This document shows, piece by piece, positions 34,538-43,512 of a stretch of DNA of 64,000 nt. Positions within the stretch are counted from its first letter, which is position 1, and every line of letters starts with the position of its first letter. Under the pieces are notes generated by a model, which was given only the letters and a program-made list of their open reading frames with translations, searched no databases and was not told the origin of the DNA. A program made the position numbers and the translations under genes. Source of the stretch: Azolla caroliniana (taxonomy: Eukaryota > Polypodiophyta); NCBI GenBank assembly GCA_043228905.1, contig JBHGNT010000018.1, positions 7,502,001 to 7,566,000 on the forward strand, read 5' to 3'.

Positions 34538-36216
34538 CTCCCCCTCAAGCTCAACTTGAGGCTCTTCGGGATCTTCGGGATCTTCGCTCCGGTTCCTCTT
34601 GGCTCCACGCCTCGCTCGCGCTCCTCGGCCTATTCGATTCCGCGCGCTTTGACCCTTCAGGTCGGCTTGTCTGCTCCCACAACCCTTCACAACTCCCTTG
34701 CTATCGCGGTGTTGACGCTTCTCCTACTGCCTTCTTTTCCGCTTGGCCCTCGGTTGATTCAGTGTATCCGAATCAAACATCTGAACCGACTCGGCTACCT
34801 CTGATCCGTTTTCGCTCTCGTCCAAGTTGGTTGTCTCCAACTCGTCTTCGGTCTTCTCGCCCTTGATGACGTCATCTCCCCCATGCTTGGTTGGATTCAG
34901 CTCTTTCTTTCGGTTGCTCCCCTTATGTTCGCTTTTGGACTCTACCGCGGATCCATCCTCGGCTTCTTTAGCCGATCCGAATTCGTCATCCGACTCGGCG
35001 TCGTGGTCTTCTCTGCTCCTTTCCTGCTTCCTTCCATAGTCATTCGGGACGTCTCTCCCCCTCAAGTTTGGCACGTTGAGGTGACGCAATCCAAGCGCAC
35101 CCGAGAATTGCCGCAACTTGTCTAGACCAAGGGGCTTGGTGAAGATGTCGGCAATTTGCTGATCCGTCGGAACATACTGAAGTTTGACCTCACCAGAAAG
35201 GACATGCTCACGGACAAAATGGTAGTGCACCTCAATGTGCTTGGTCCGTGTGTGGAAAACGGGGTTCTTTGCAAGCTGGATGCTGCTGAGGTTGTTGCAG
35301 TAGATCGTCGTCGGATCGGACACCTCCTCGTGCAGGTCCTTAAGTAGCCGCTTCAACCATATGGCTTCGCATGTCGCGACAACCGCTCCTCTATACTCAG
35401 CTTCGGTGCTCGACAATGCAACTGTCAGTTGCTTCTTACTGCTCCACGCTATCGCGGCACTCCCAAGAGAGAATGCGTATCCGGACGTGGATCGGTGGCG
35501 TCGCAAGCCCAATTAGCATCGATGTAGCTGACCAACTACGAGGTTGTACCGGTCCGATATAGTAGTCCCCGGTCCTTAGTGCCGATTACGTACCGCAGTA
35601 CGCATTGCGCACACTGAAGGTGCTCCTCGATAGGCCGCACCATAAACTAACTGATCACCCCGACTGGGTAGCTGAGATCTGGTCGGGTGATGGTCAAGTA
35701 TATAAGGCTGCCGACTATCTGTCGGAACCTCGTCGGGTCGCATACCTTTCTGGACTCGGGGCGAAGCTTGACGGTTCTATCCAGAGGAGTCGAGACGGAC
35801 TTATAGTCTGCCATCCCGAATTTGAAGAGCATATTTAGCGCGTAATGGCGTTGGCTGATCAATATGCCTTCGGGGGTACAGATCACTTCGATACCGAGGA
35901 AGTAATGAAGATCCCCCAGATCCTTCATGTCGAACGATGCCGCAAGCTGGAGCTTCACGCGGTCGATTTCACCTAGGTCGGCGCCGGTGATGACCAAGTC
36001 ATCAACATATAGTAGAATACTGACTGGACCGAGTCGACCTTTCTGGATGAACAGGGAAGAGTCCAATTTTGACGTTGCAAAGCCCATCCGACGTAGTTGC
36101 TGCATGATCTTCGCGTTCCAGGCACGCAGGGCTTGCTTTAGTCCGTAAAGGGACTTCTTCAATCGGCACACTACCGACGTGTTCGTTCCGGAGTGAAATC
36201 CGGGGGGCTGTACCAT
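34538..36216 (-). pseudogene. Inner copia: reverse transcriptase, RNase H and C-terminal tail
   Basis: Frame 36216-35647 holds the catalytic ILLYVDDLVITGADLG, GLKQALRAWNAKI and LTITRPDLSYPVG. Frame 35512-34724 holds RNase H (SSTEAEYRGAVVATCEAIW, TKHIEVHYHFVRE) and a long acidic tail ending NQPRAKRKRRQ and a TAG. After that TAG the frame reads on through a basic segment to ELEGEC, with its stop codon inside the LTR. The connecting part (35513-35646) is frameshifted. Confidence 0.85.
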
Positions 36217-37356
36217 TCCTTATGGCTCGTCATGTGATTTGACGCGCCGGAGTCGACGTACCACACCTCGTCCGATTTCGGGGTGGTCTGCTTCATTGAG
36301 TTTGCTTCGTGTCTCGTCACGAAGACTGACCCTTTTCCGGTTTCTCTGGATCCTTCGGGGTAGTGCGATCGTTGCTGATTTCCTTTGTCGGTCTATTCGG
36401 AACCTGATCCGGACTCGGTTCTCTCCGAATCAGCGCGTTTTTTCCAGCACTCGCTCTCCCTGTGGCCTTTCTTGCCATAGTACCAGCATTCCGCGGAGGA
36501 TTTCCCTTGCCGGTTCTCGTCGCCTCGACTCCCCTTGTTTCCGGAGGGTCCGGAATTGCTATCGGCATCACTTCGGTGCCTTCTTCCTTGATCCTATCGG
36601 CCGCCTCCATTGCGTACCGACTCGCCTTGTCCACCACGACCATGGGGCCTATCTCCCTCCGTGTACATCATCTTGCTGTCGGCATGCGTGATTGTTGATG
36701 CACCCGCATGGTTCTCCTTTATAAGGAGCATCGACTATAAGTCGAAAAACGACGATGTATTCTCCCGTGTACACACAACAGTTCGGAACGCTCCGAACTT
36801 TGACGCCAAACCCCCGAGACAGACTTGGACCATCTCGCTTTCCTCGATGGTCACATTGATGGAAGCTAAGGAGTCGCATATGTCCTTGATCTTCGAGGTA
36901 TAGTCAGCCACCGAAAAATCGCGTTGTCGTAGGTTGCTCAACTCTTGTTGGAGCTGATGCTTCCTGGCTGTGGTGCTCGTGGCGAAGATCTTCTTGAGAT
37001 TTTCCACGCACCCTTCGGCGTTTTTGCATCCCGAACGTAGCTTAATAACTGTTCACCCACACAAGACGCGAAACAGTACAACACTCTGCTCGCCGATTGT
37101 TCCCACGTTGGGAAATCTTTGTGTGTCGATTCGGGTGTTGTGTCATTTGCTTCGTCGACATAGCTCTAGTAACCGTGCCCGAGCAGGTACTGGTGCATCT
37201 TGTAGGACCAAGACGCGTAATTGTTTCTGTTGAGCTTCTCTATTGGAAGCGAGCTAGCCATTCCTCTATCCATCGGTTTTGCCTATTCTTCTTGGTTAGT
37301 TTTTCTTTCAAGCTATGTCGGCTGTAGAGGTTCTCAACCCTCGCGCTCTGATACCA
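36217..37356 (-). pseudogene. Inner copia: gag and start of protease
   Basis: Contains gag pieces with HQLQQELSNLRQRDFSVADY and VQVCLGGLASKFGAFRTVV, a Lys/Arg-rich zinc-knuckle region, and the start of the protease block (SNHMTSHKE-like, near 36220-36250), after which the sequence jumps to reverse transcriptase. Several stops and shifts. The gag start lies near 37270, just after the PBS. Confidence 0.75.
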
Positions 37357-37793
37357 TATGAAAGATTATGTGCGGAAGCAATAGAAAACGAACACAGAGA
37401 AAATACGCAGGTTTAATGGAGAGCTTGAATATACACAATACGCGGGAGAGACAGAGAGAGAACACACAGAAGCTAAATTCAAAAAATACTAATTCTCTGT
37501 ACATACATCGTGCTCAGTGAGCACCTTTATACAAGCCCTGACAATTGGGCTGACACAAGTATTGACAATACTTGACTGCTCATAAATGAGCCTCGACACT
37601 TACTCCCAAAACTATTCCTTACAAGGAATATCTCTCTAACGACCTTTCGGTTTACGCACTGATACAGCCTCTCGTTACGCACCGGTTTGCGTATCCGTTT
37701 TACGCACCGGTCCGGCCTAACTGATCGGTCCCAACCGATCTGGTCCTTGGCTTGCTTAGCTGATCCGGCTGACGTTGAGCTTGTCTCTCAACA
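37357..37793 (-). repeat. 5' LTR of the inner copia element (437 bp)
   Basis: Nearly the same sequence as 34113-34537. Its second base is A instead of G (TATGAAAG), which removes the TG end. Confidence 0.9.
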
Positions 37794-37798
37794 TCTTC

Positions 37799-38134
37799 CT
37801 CCATTGCGGCATGCCAGTTTGCGTCTTTCGCCGTTTCTGCGTAGCTCTCTGGCTCACGCACTTCCGTCACTCGCGTCATGTACGCGTAATGATGCGCCAT
37901 GTACTCATTATACCCGTATCTCTTTACGGGGTTCATCAAGCGGGTAGATCGACGTAATTTGAGATTACCTGATTTCACAACCTTTTCGGCCGATTTTGAC
38001 CTCTTCTGCGGAGGTTCCTTTATGATCGGCTCGATGTCAGGTTCGCTCCAAATTGACTCGGCGCTGTCGAAATCGTACTCCGGCATTTTCTTCTTGCCCT
38101 TCTCCTTGCGCATAAACCGTCTCCTCGGTTCTTT
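37799..38134 (-). pseudogene. Outer copia: segment between integrase and reverse transcriptase
   Basis: Minus frame has RKEKGKKKMPEYDFDSAES, SGNLKLRRSTRLMNPVKRYG and ANWHAAMEED, the usual basic linker and the start of the copia RVT_2 domain (AMEEE followed by N-x-TW in relatives). The frame joins with NETWDLVDAPKG on the other side of the inner copia. Confidence 0.8.
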
Positions 38135-38138
38135 ACGC
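38135..38138. repeat. 4-bp target-site duplication ACGC of element A, left copy
   Basis: ACGC also follows the right LTR at 42414-42417. Collapsing the two copies restores an uninterrupted reading frame of the surrounding copia linker, which supports exactly 4 bp. Confidence 0.75.
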
Positions 38139-38891
38139 CGTCGTGCCTTTCGGCGCCAGATCGTTTGCGTGAGTCGGGTGGGAACTGCTGGGGTTTTGGA
38201 CTAGGAAGAGGAGAGTTTTAAGGCTAATAAGAATATAAATATGTTGTAAGAAAGAGTTATAGTAAACTTGTGAATCCCACGAGTGTATTGTATTAGATTA
38301 ATCAATATGAATATAAGAATAATTTGGGTTGAAAGAGAATGATATAGAATCCTCGTGAATCCCACAAGTATAGTTTATTAATTGGTGTTTTTTAGAAACA
38401 TATCTAGTTTCAAAAATATTTTTCATCCCCCCCCCCATTACATTGTGCTCCCCATCCTTATGTAGTGATGAGGGAGTCTTAGCAATCCATGCTTTTTCTT
38501 CTCTAACTATAGACTCCATGCTTTTCCTATAGATAGACTATATGCTTTATCTAAAGTGATCATGCTTTTTGTAACTTGTGTGTTTTTTTATCAACTATAG
38601 CGTTCATGCACGCTAGATGTGCATGCGTAGCTTTTTCTTTTAGCATGCGTTTTCTTTTAACTAAAGTTTATCCCAGCGGAACTAACCTTTCTATGTGGAA
38701 CATCTATTTTTAACACTAATGAAATGCTAGTGCAATGGTAAGACATTACATTATTAACTTGAAGGTGCAAGGTTCGAATCTTGCCCTATGCATGTAATGC
38801 CTATTTGTATATTTTCTTCTTTTTTTCTTCATATTTATTAAGTCGGTTATTTTATATTATTTTCACGTAGTGTACGAAATACTCTACGACA
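38139..38891 (-). repeat. 3' LTR of element A (753 bp), with an embedded tRNA-like segment
   Basis: Starts (plus) CGTCGTGCCTTTCGG and ends CTCTACGACA. A near-palindrome CGTAGTGTA...TACTCTACG lies at the end; it is a perfect 9-bp stem in the other LTR. Confidence 0.9.
38719..38826 (+). other. tRNA-like (SINE-like) segment in the element A LTR, copy 1
   Basis: TAGTGCAATGG at 38728-38738 fits a Pol III A box, GGTTCGAATCT at 38771-38781 fits a B box, and seven T at 38820-38826 could terminate Pol III. GCAAG/CTTGC can pair around the B box. It cannot be a functional tRNA because the acceptor ends do not pair well. Confidence 0.5.
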
Positions 38892-39888
38892 CTCGCCCCC
38901 TCCGAACCCGCACATCCTCTGGTATGTGCCGAAGTTGTCAGTGATTGTTAGTCTCGTCTGTCCGTTCTCCGCATGGTTGGTTTCGTCGCCGGCCCCGTTC
39001 GGTGTCCGGTTTTTGGTTGCCGACTCCCCCCGGTTTCCAGTTCTATTCGGTTGCAGGCTCTATCCGGTCTCCAATTACCGACCCTCGTAATTCTTCTTTA
39101 CTTGTAGGACCCTCCGTTTCTCTTGCTATGTCGGCTTTGTCTCTCCATTTTGAACACATTCATTCTTTCCACTTGAACCATTGTTGCCATCCGATCCACC
39201 ATAGTCTTCGTTCGCTTTTTGCATTGCTATGGCCCGCTTGGTCCTTGTCATCCGTGGTAGTGTCTTTGCTTGGCCTCTTCCTTGTCTTTATCAATATTGA
39301 TTTCTTTTCGGATCTTCGGTTGAGTTGGATTAGCTTCTTTCCGATTCGGTATCGTCCGATCATCTTTCGGTTAGATCGGCTTCCATTCCGATTTGTATTT
39401 GGCTGATTCGGACTCGGTTGATCGGTTTTTACCGATTCAGCCCCCTTCCGGATCTGTGTCGACCGATCGGTTTCCGTCTAGATTTTCTTTCTTTTCTTTG
39501 TTTTCACTGGTCTCGACCGATTTGACTTCCAGAACTTCTTTCCGGATCGGTCTCGTTCGATCGACTTCCGGTTGGAATGATTTCCGTCCGTGTCGAACTC
39601 TTGGATTTTGTACGGATCCACTTCCGCTTGCTTTAGCTTTCTTTTAGACTGGAATTTCGGACGGATCATCTTCCATCCGAACCGGCTTCCAACTTTACCT
39701 TCCTTGCCGCCATCTCCCGTCTCTCCTGTCTCACGTTGGTTCTCGGATGCAACCGTCGAAGTCTCTAGGATTAGTGCGCATGAACCCTCGGTATTATCAT
39801 CCTCTATCATTTCAACCATAGCCACCTTCTCGGCTATCTCTCCGTCGTATGAATCAGCTTCGACCTTTGTTTTCTCTCCACCACCTTC

Positions 39889-39893
39889 CATCT
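39889..39893. repeat. Target-site duplication CATCT, left copy, of the solo LTR
   Basis: CATCT precedes TGTTAGG at 39894 and recurs at 40602-40606 after the LTR end. Confidence 0.9.
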
Positions 39894-40296
39894 TGTTAGG
39901 AAATAGGTCCCTTCGGATGGGAAGGGAGAAGAACAGTGCTGATGAGCAAACTCGGCCGAGGCCGAAACTGGATGACGAGTACCCGGCTATGGAGAGCCGG
40001 ATGGTGCAGACCCGGTGAGAACCGGATGAGGAGAACCCGGCTACGGAGAGCCAGATGGTGCAGACCCGGTGAGAACCGGATGACGAGTACCCGGCTACGG
40101 AGAGACAGATGGTGCAGACCCGGTGAGAACCGGATGAAGAGACATATTTGTAAATATGTTTCTGAGAGTCCATCGTGGCTATATTTGTAAATAGCCTAAA
40201 AGTCATATTAGTATAAATATGACTTAGGGCAAACTTATGATGTATAGTAGTTATCATTCTTGTTGGTGCAAGAAGAGAGAGCGTGTAACTGTGTAC

Positions 40297-40332
<36 letters not shown>

Positions 40333-40601
40333 GGTTTCGTATCTCTGTTGTAACCGCCGACTGTGGCGAAGATAGCAAGCTCGAGGTCGTGGCCTCGATG
40401 CTTTTCTATTGTACATTCTGATATAGTGATAGTTTGCGGTTTGCGGGCTGCCGTGGTTTTTCCCGAGTTTGGGTTTTCCACATAAAACATCCTGTGTACT
40501 TTTCTCTCCTTTGTGTCGTGCATTCATTCCCGTTTTTTGTTTATGATTCTAAGCTTGGTTGTGGCCGAGCATTGCGCATAGGGAGCGTGTAGTTCCCGTC
40601 A
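39894..40601 (+). mobile_element. Solo LTR (708 bp) of a copia family
   Basis: Begins TGTTAGGAAATAGG and ends TTCCCGTCA, with perfect CATCT target duplications on both sides. It contains three copies of a unit like GTGCAGACCCGGTGAGAACC (about 60-bp period, 40002-40132), a (GA)n tract (about 40299-40330) and blocks shared with the LTR at 61389 (ACATATTTGTAAATATGTT, GTTGTAACCGCCG, TTTTCCACATAAA). It therefore belongs to, or is close to, the family of the copia element at 61389. Confidence 0.9.
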
Positions 40602-41643
40602 CATCTCTTCGGTCTCACGTTGCCTTTCGAACGCAACCGCCGGAGTCTCTGGAATCAGTGGTGGGGAAGTCTCAATATGGCCATCCGCCATTGATTCGTC
40701 CATAGCCACCTTCGATTCGATGTCATCTTTCATGGCGACCTCCTCAATCAAGTCCTCCATGCTCTCTTTCACTGCATCAATTATGCGTACCCCTTTTTCA
40801 CCCGATGTTTTGGACACTTGTATTCCGAAATCTTCTTCGACACTTGGGTTATCGGCCTTATCCTTCACCGTCGTTCTTTCGCAAGAGAAGAGGGTAGCTT
40901 ATTTTACACCCTCTTCCGTCACACCATCATGTTGTATTTCGGCCTTCATATTGGCTCCATCGATTGTCTTCAATCGACCATCCTTCATCGGCCATGTCGT
41001 TGACAAGATTCTCATCTTCCTCTCATCATGTCTCCGGCATACCCTTTGGACTTCAGCCCAATCTTCGGTAAGACCATTCGCACCGTCATCGTCTTCGAGT
41101 TCGATCCCGATGTCCATCCTTTCTTTTCGATCGATCGATTTTACGAACATTAGGACTTTATCCTCTCCCACCAATCTTTGTTCCCGCTTCGAGAGTCGAG
41201 CAAAACAATGCTCGAACTCTAGGAATACTTGTGTTGCACTCCGGTAGATCTTCTCCGATGCCACCCATTCGTCGAATTCTCGCCGATCTTGTCCCTTTGA
41301 TCTCTTGAAATCATATGCCTCTCGTAAAGCTTCTTCAAAGGACCCCCATGTTGGATTTTATTGCCGTATCTTGTAGATTCTTTCTTGTAACTCATCCGTG
41401 GCTACTCGATTGAAGGATGTCACTTGCAATCCTTCCAGTATCCCACATCGCATCATCTCGGCCTTGTATTTGCATAGATAGCGTGTCACATCCTTTCTGT
41501 CGAATTCCCCGTTTCTTTGCACAAGCCGCGCTACTGCCGATTTCATCTCCGACATTGTGCGTTGCTCTTCTTGCATCCGCTTAATCATCATCATCATCAT
41601 ATTCATCGCTTCTTGTCAATTCTCTATCTCCTTACCACCCCTC

Positions 41644-41661
41644 TTCATGTCAGGTTCACCA
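41644..41661 (-). other. Primer-binding site of element A (tRNA-Trp type, decayed)
   Basis: Plus strand TTCATGTCAGGTTCACCA matches the remembered 3' end of plant tRNA-Trp(CCA), TTCACGTCGGGTTCA plus CCA, except for two changes, both at CpG positions (CG to TG and CG to CA). It sits 4 nt from the LTR. Confidence 0.75.
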
Positions 41662-41665
41662 CATG

Positions 41666-42413
41666 TGTCGTGCCTTTCGGCGCCAGATCGTTTGTGTGAG
41701 TCGGGTGGGAACCGCTGGGGTTTTGGACTAGGAAGAGGAGAGTTTTAAGGCTAATAAGAATATAAATATGTTGTAAGAAAGAGTTATAGCAAACTCGTGA
41801 ATCCCACGAGTGTATTGTATTAGATTAATCAATATGAATATAAGAATAATTTGGGTTGAAAGAGAATGATATAGAATCCTCGTGAATCCCACGAGTATAG
41901 TTTATTAATTGGTGTTTTTTAGAAACATATCTAGTTTCCAAATATTTTTCACCCCCCTTACATTGTGCTCCCCATCCTTAATGTAGTGATGAGGGAGTCT
42001 TAGTAATCCATGCCTTTTCTTCTCTAACTATAGACTCCATGCTTTTCCTATAGATAGACTATATGCTTTATCTAAAGTGATCATGCTTTTTGTAACTTGT
42101 GCGTTTTTTTATCAACTATAACGTTCATGCACGCTAGATGTGCATGCGTAGCTTTTTCTTTTAGCATGCGTTTTCTTTTAACTAAAGTTTATCCTAGCTG
42201 AACTAACCTTTCTATGTGGAACATCTACTTTTTAACACTAATGAAATACTAATGCAATGGTAAGACATTACATTATTAACATGGAGGTGCAAGGTTCGAA
42301 TCTTGCCCTATGCATGTAATGCTTATTTGTATATTTTCTTCTTTTTTTCTTCATATTGATTCAATCGGTTATTTTTTATTATTTTCACGTAGTGTACAAA
42401 ATACACTACGACA
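41666..42413 (-). repeat. 5' LTR of element A (748 bp), with an embedded tRNA-like segment
   Basis: Plus ends TGTCGTGCC and ACTACGACA. A perfect inverted repeat CGTAGTGTA/TACACTACG with a 5-nt loop precedes the last bases. The tRNA-like part has A box 42250-42260, B box 42293-42303 and T7 at 42342-42348. Confidence 0.9.
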
Positions 42414-42417
42414 ACGC
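42414..42417. repeat. 4-bp target-site duplication ACGC of element A, right copy
   Basis: Matches 38135-38138; see the left copy. Confidence 0.75.
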
Positions 42418-42785
42418 GGGGACATCACGGACGAGTCTCCACTACTCGTCGTCTCTTCAATAGGTTGGCCATTTCGGCCCAACCCCTCATTTGGCCCACT
42501 TAGCCAAAATTAGATTGGACTCTCTCTCAGAGCTCCGATTTCCCCATCATGTGGAGGCATTTCAGCCTCGCTAACTTCGTCCTCAGAATTTGGAATGGAG
42601 TCATGAGGAGTTGGAGGTGAAGGCAAGTACCATGAAGCGGACTCGTCGAACACGACATCTCGGCTTATGCGTACTTCCTTCTTTCGGGGGTTGTAACACT
42701 TATACCCCTTTTGCTCGTCTGAATAGCCGACGAAGATACATTTCTCGGCTTTGGCATGCAGCTTCCTCCTTCGGCACGTGCACAT
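42418..42785 (-). pseudogene. Outer copia: C-terminal integrase linker segment
   Basis: Minus frame KLHAKAEKCIFVGYSDEQKG, YNPRKKEVRISRDVVFDES is the conserved block after copia integrase. Just before it the expected AYVHVP motif is split by element B and followed by a small frameshift. Confidence 0.85.
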
Positions 42786-42789
42786 ACGC
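42786..42789. repeat. 4-bp target-site duplication ACGC of element B, left copy
   Basis: ACGC recurs at 47463-47466. Counting one copy restores the copia motif GNIAYVHVP, supporting a 4-bp duplication. Confidence 0.8.
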
Positions 42790-43318
42790 TGTCGCGTTGT
42801 TACGCGCGTACGTGTAGAAGGGGCGGGACCACCGGGGTCTCGGACTAGGGAGTGGAAGAGAAAGAATAGGACATGATATGGAGGCTTAGCTCAAGAGGAG
42901 AAGAGGAAAGAATAAGACCACAACATAGAAGGAGAGATCGGCGGAGGCAAGATGTTCAACAAGTTATATTAAAACAACGAATGGTTACAGCAATGGTGGC
43001 CACATGGGCCACACCAAACGACTATGAGAAAACCCTAACCGAAGATGAATAAGGAACCCCTAAACAAAACCCTAGCCCTAAAACGGTAAGAACTCTAGGC
43101 TAAGTGGTATACCTCTCATACGCAAAATAGGCAACCCTTTCATAAGTGACCCCTCCCTTCCTTTTATAGCCCAAGGAGGGAGGGACCTTACAATGTGGGA
43201 CAAAAATTTCCCCTCTCTTTCAATACACCATATCCTAGTATACATGTGCACATGTTGCACACCACCGACTTGCCCCTTCCACCCCGGTTTCCGCCTATGG
43301 ACGAAAATCTTCACGACA
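42790..43318 (-). repeat. 3' LTR of element B (529 bp)
   Basis: Contains several AAACCCTAA-like telo-box motifs (about 43030-43082) and, on the minus strand, a TATA box in the block GGGCTATAAAAGGAAGG. Confidence 0.95.
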
Positions 43319-43512
43319 TCCACCCCCACCAAACCGCACATCCACCGGTATGTGCCAAGAAAGGAAAAGGGTGAGAGATTTCGGCCACGGTGATCAACCG
43401 GGTCTTTCGCCTTACCGGCACCCAACCTTCTTGCCGGTCCCTTGCCGGCGCCGATCCGTCTTGCCAACTCCTTACAGGCCCCGACCCGCCGGCTCCATCC
43501 GATCCACCACGT

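Larger units (their letters stand above)
34113..37793 (-). mobile_element. Inner copia element without integrase
   Basis: LTRs 34113-34537 and 37357-37793 with plus ends TGTGAAAG...CTCAACA (right copy TATGAAAG). Flanks TCTTT (34108-34112) and TCTTC (37794-37798) form a 5-bp target duplication with one mismatch. The PBS complement of initiator tRNA-Met touches the right LTR (37344-37356). The interior is only about 2.8 kb: gag, an abrupt join near 36217, reverse transcriptase from MVQPPGFHS, RNase H and the tail. Integrase and most of protease are absent, so it needed help in trans or lost them by deletion. It is closely related to the outer element. Confidence 0.9.
39478..41606 (-). pseudogene. 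Gag-like gene of element A, split by a solo LTR
   Basis: From the right: a Met-rich start (MNMMMMMIKRM, 41606), GEFDRKDVTRYLCKYKAEM, a TAA near 41358, then EFDEWVASEKIYRSATQVFL, FARLSKREQRL and EDWAEVQRVCRRHDERK, the pattern of plant gag-like capsid regions. Then an acidic region with ETPAVAFERQRETEEM. The solo LTR plus its 5-bp duplication adds 713 bp (39889-40601), after which the same frame resumes with EGGGEKTKVEADSYD, ETSTVASENQRETGETGDGG and a basic end containing NRKSIERDRSGKKF. Only the TAA near 41358 and a stop near 40899 break it apart from the insertion. Confidence 0.75.
38139..42413 (-). mobile_element. Non-autonomous LTR retrotransposon A (tRNA-Trp primed, gag-like gene only)
   Basis: Direct LTRs 38139-38891 and 41666-42413. 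The right copy has inverted ends TGTCGT/ACGACA; the left copy has C for the first T. The minus-strand PBS (41644-41661) is 4 nt inside the 5' LTR. The polypurine tract GGAGGGGGCGAG (minus) touches the other LTR at 38892. The interior encodes only a gag-like protein, which is interrupted by the solo LTR of another copia family. No reverse transcriptase, RNase H or integrase motif exists in any frame, so movement must depend on a partner element. Confidence 0.85.

Noticed and set aside
38719-38800. A functional tRNA gene
   Set aside because: A and B boxes are present, but the acceptor stem and standard 7-nt T loop do not form; it is repeated in both LTRs, so it is a tRNA-derived relic.
39894-40527. 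The upstream 200 codons of the long minus frame 40527-39478 as part of the element A protein
   Set aside because: This part lies inside the solo LTR; the true upstream coding sequence is on the other side of the insertion.
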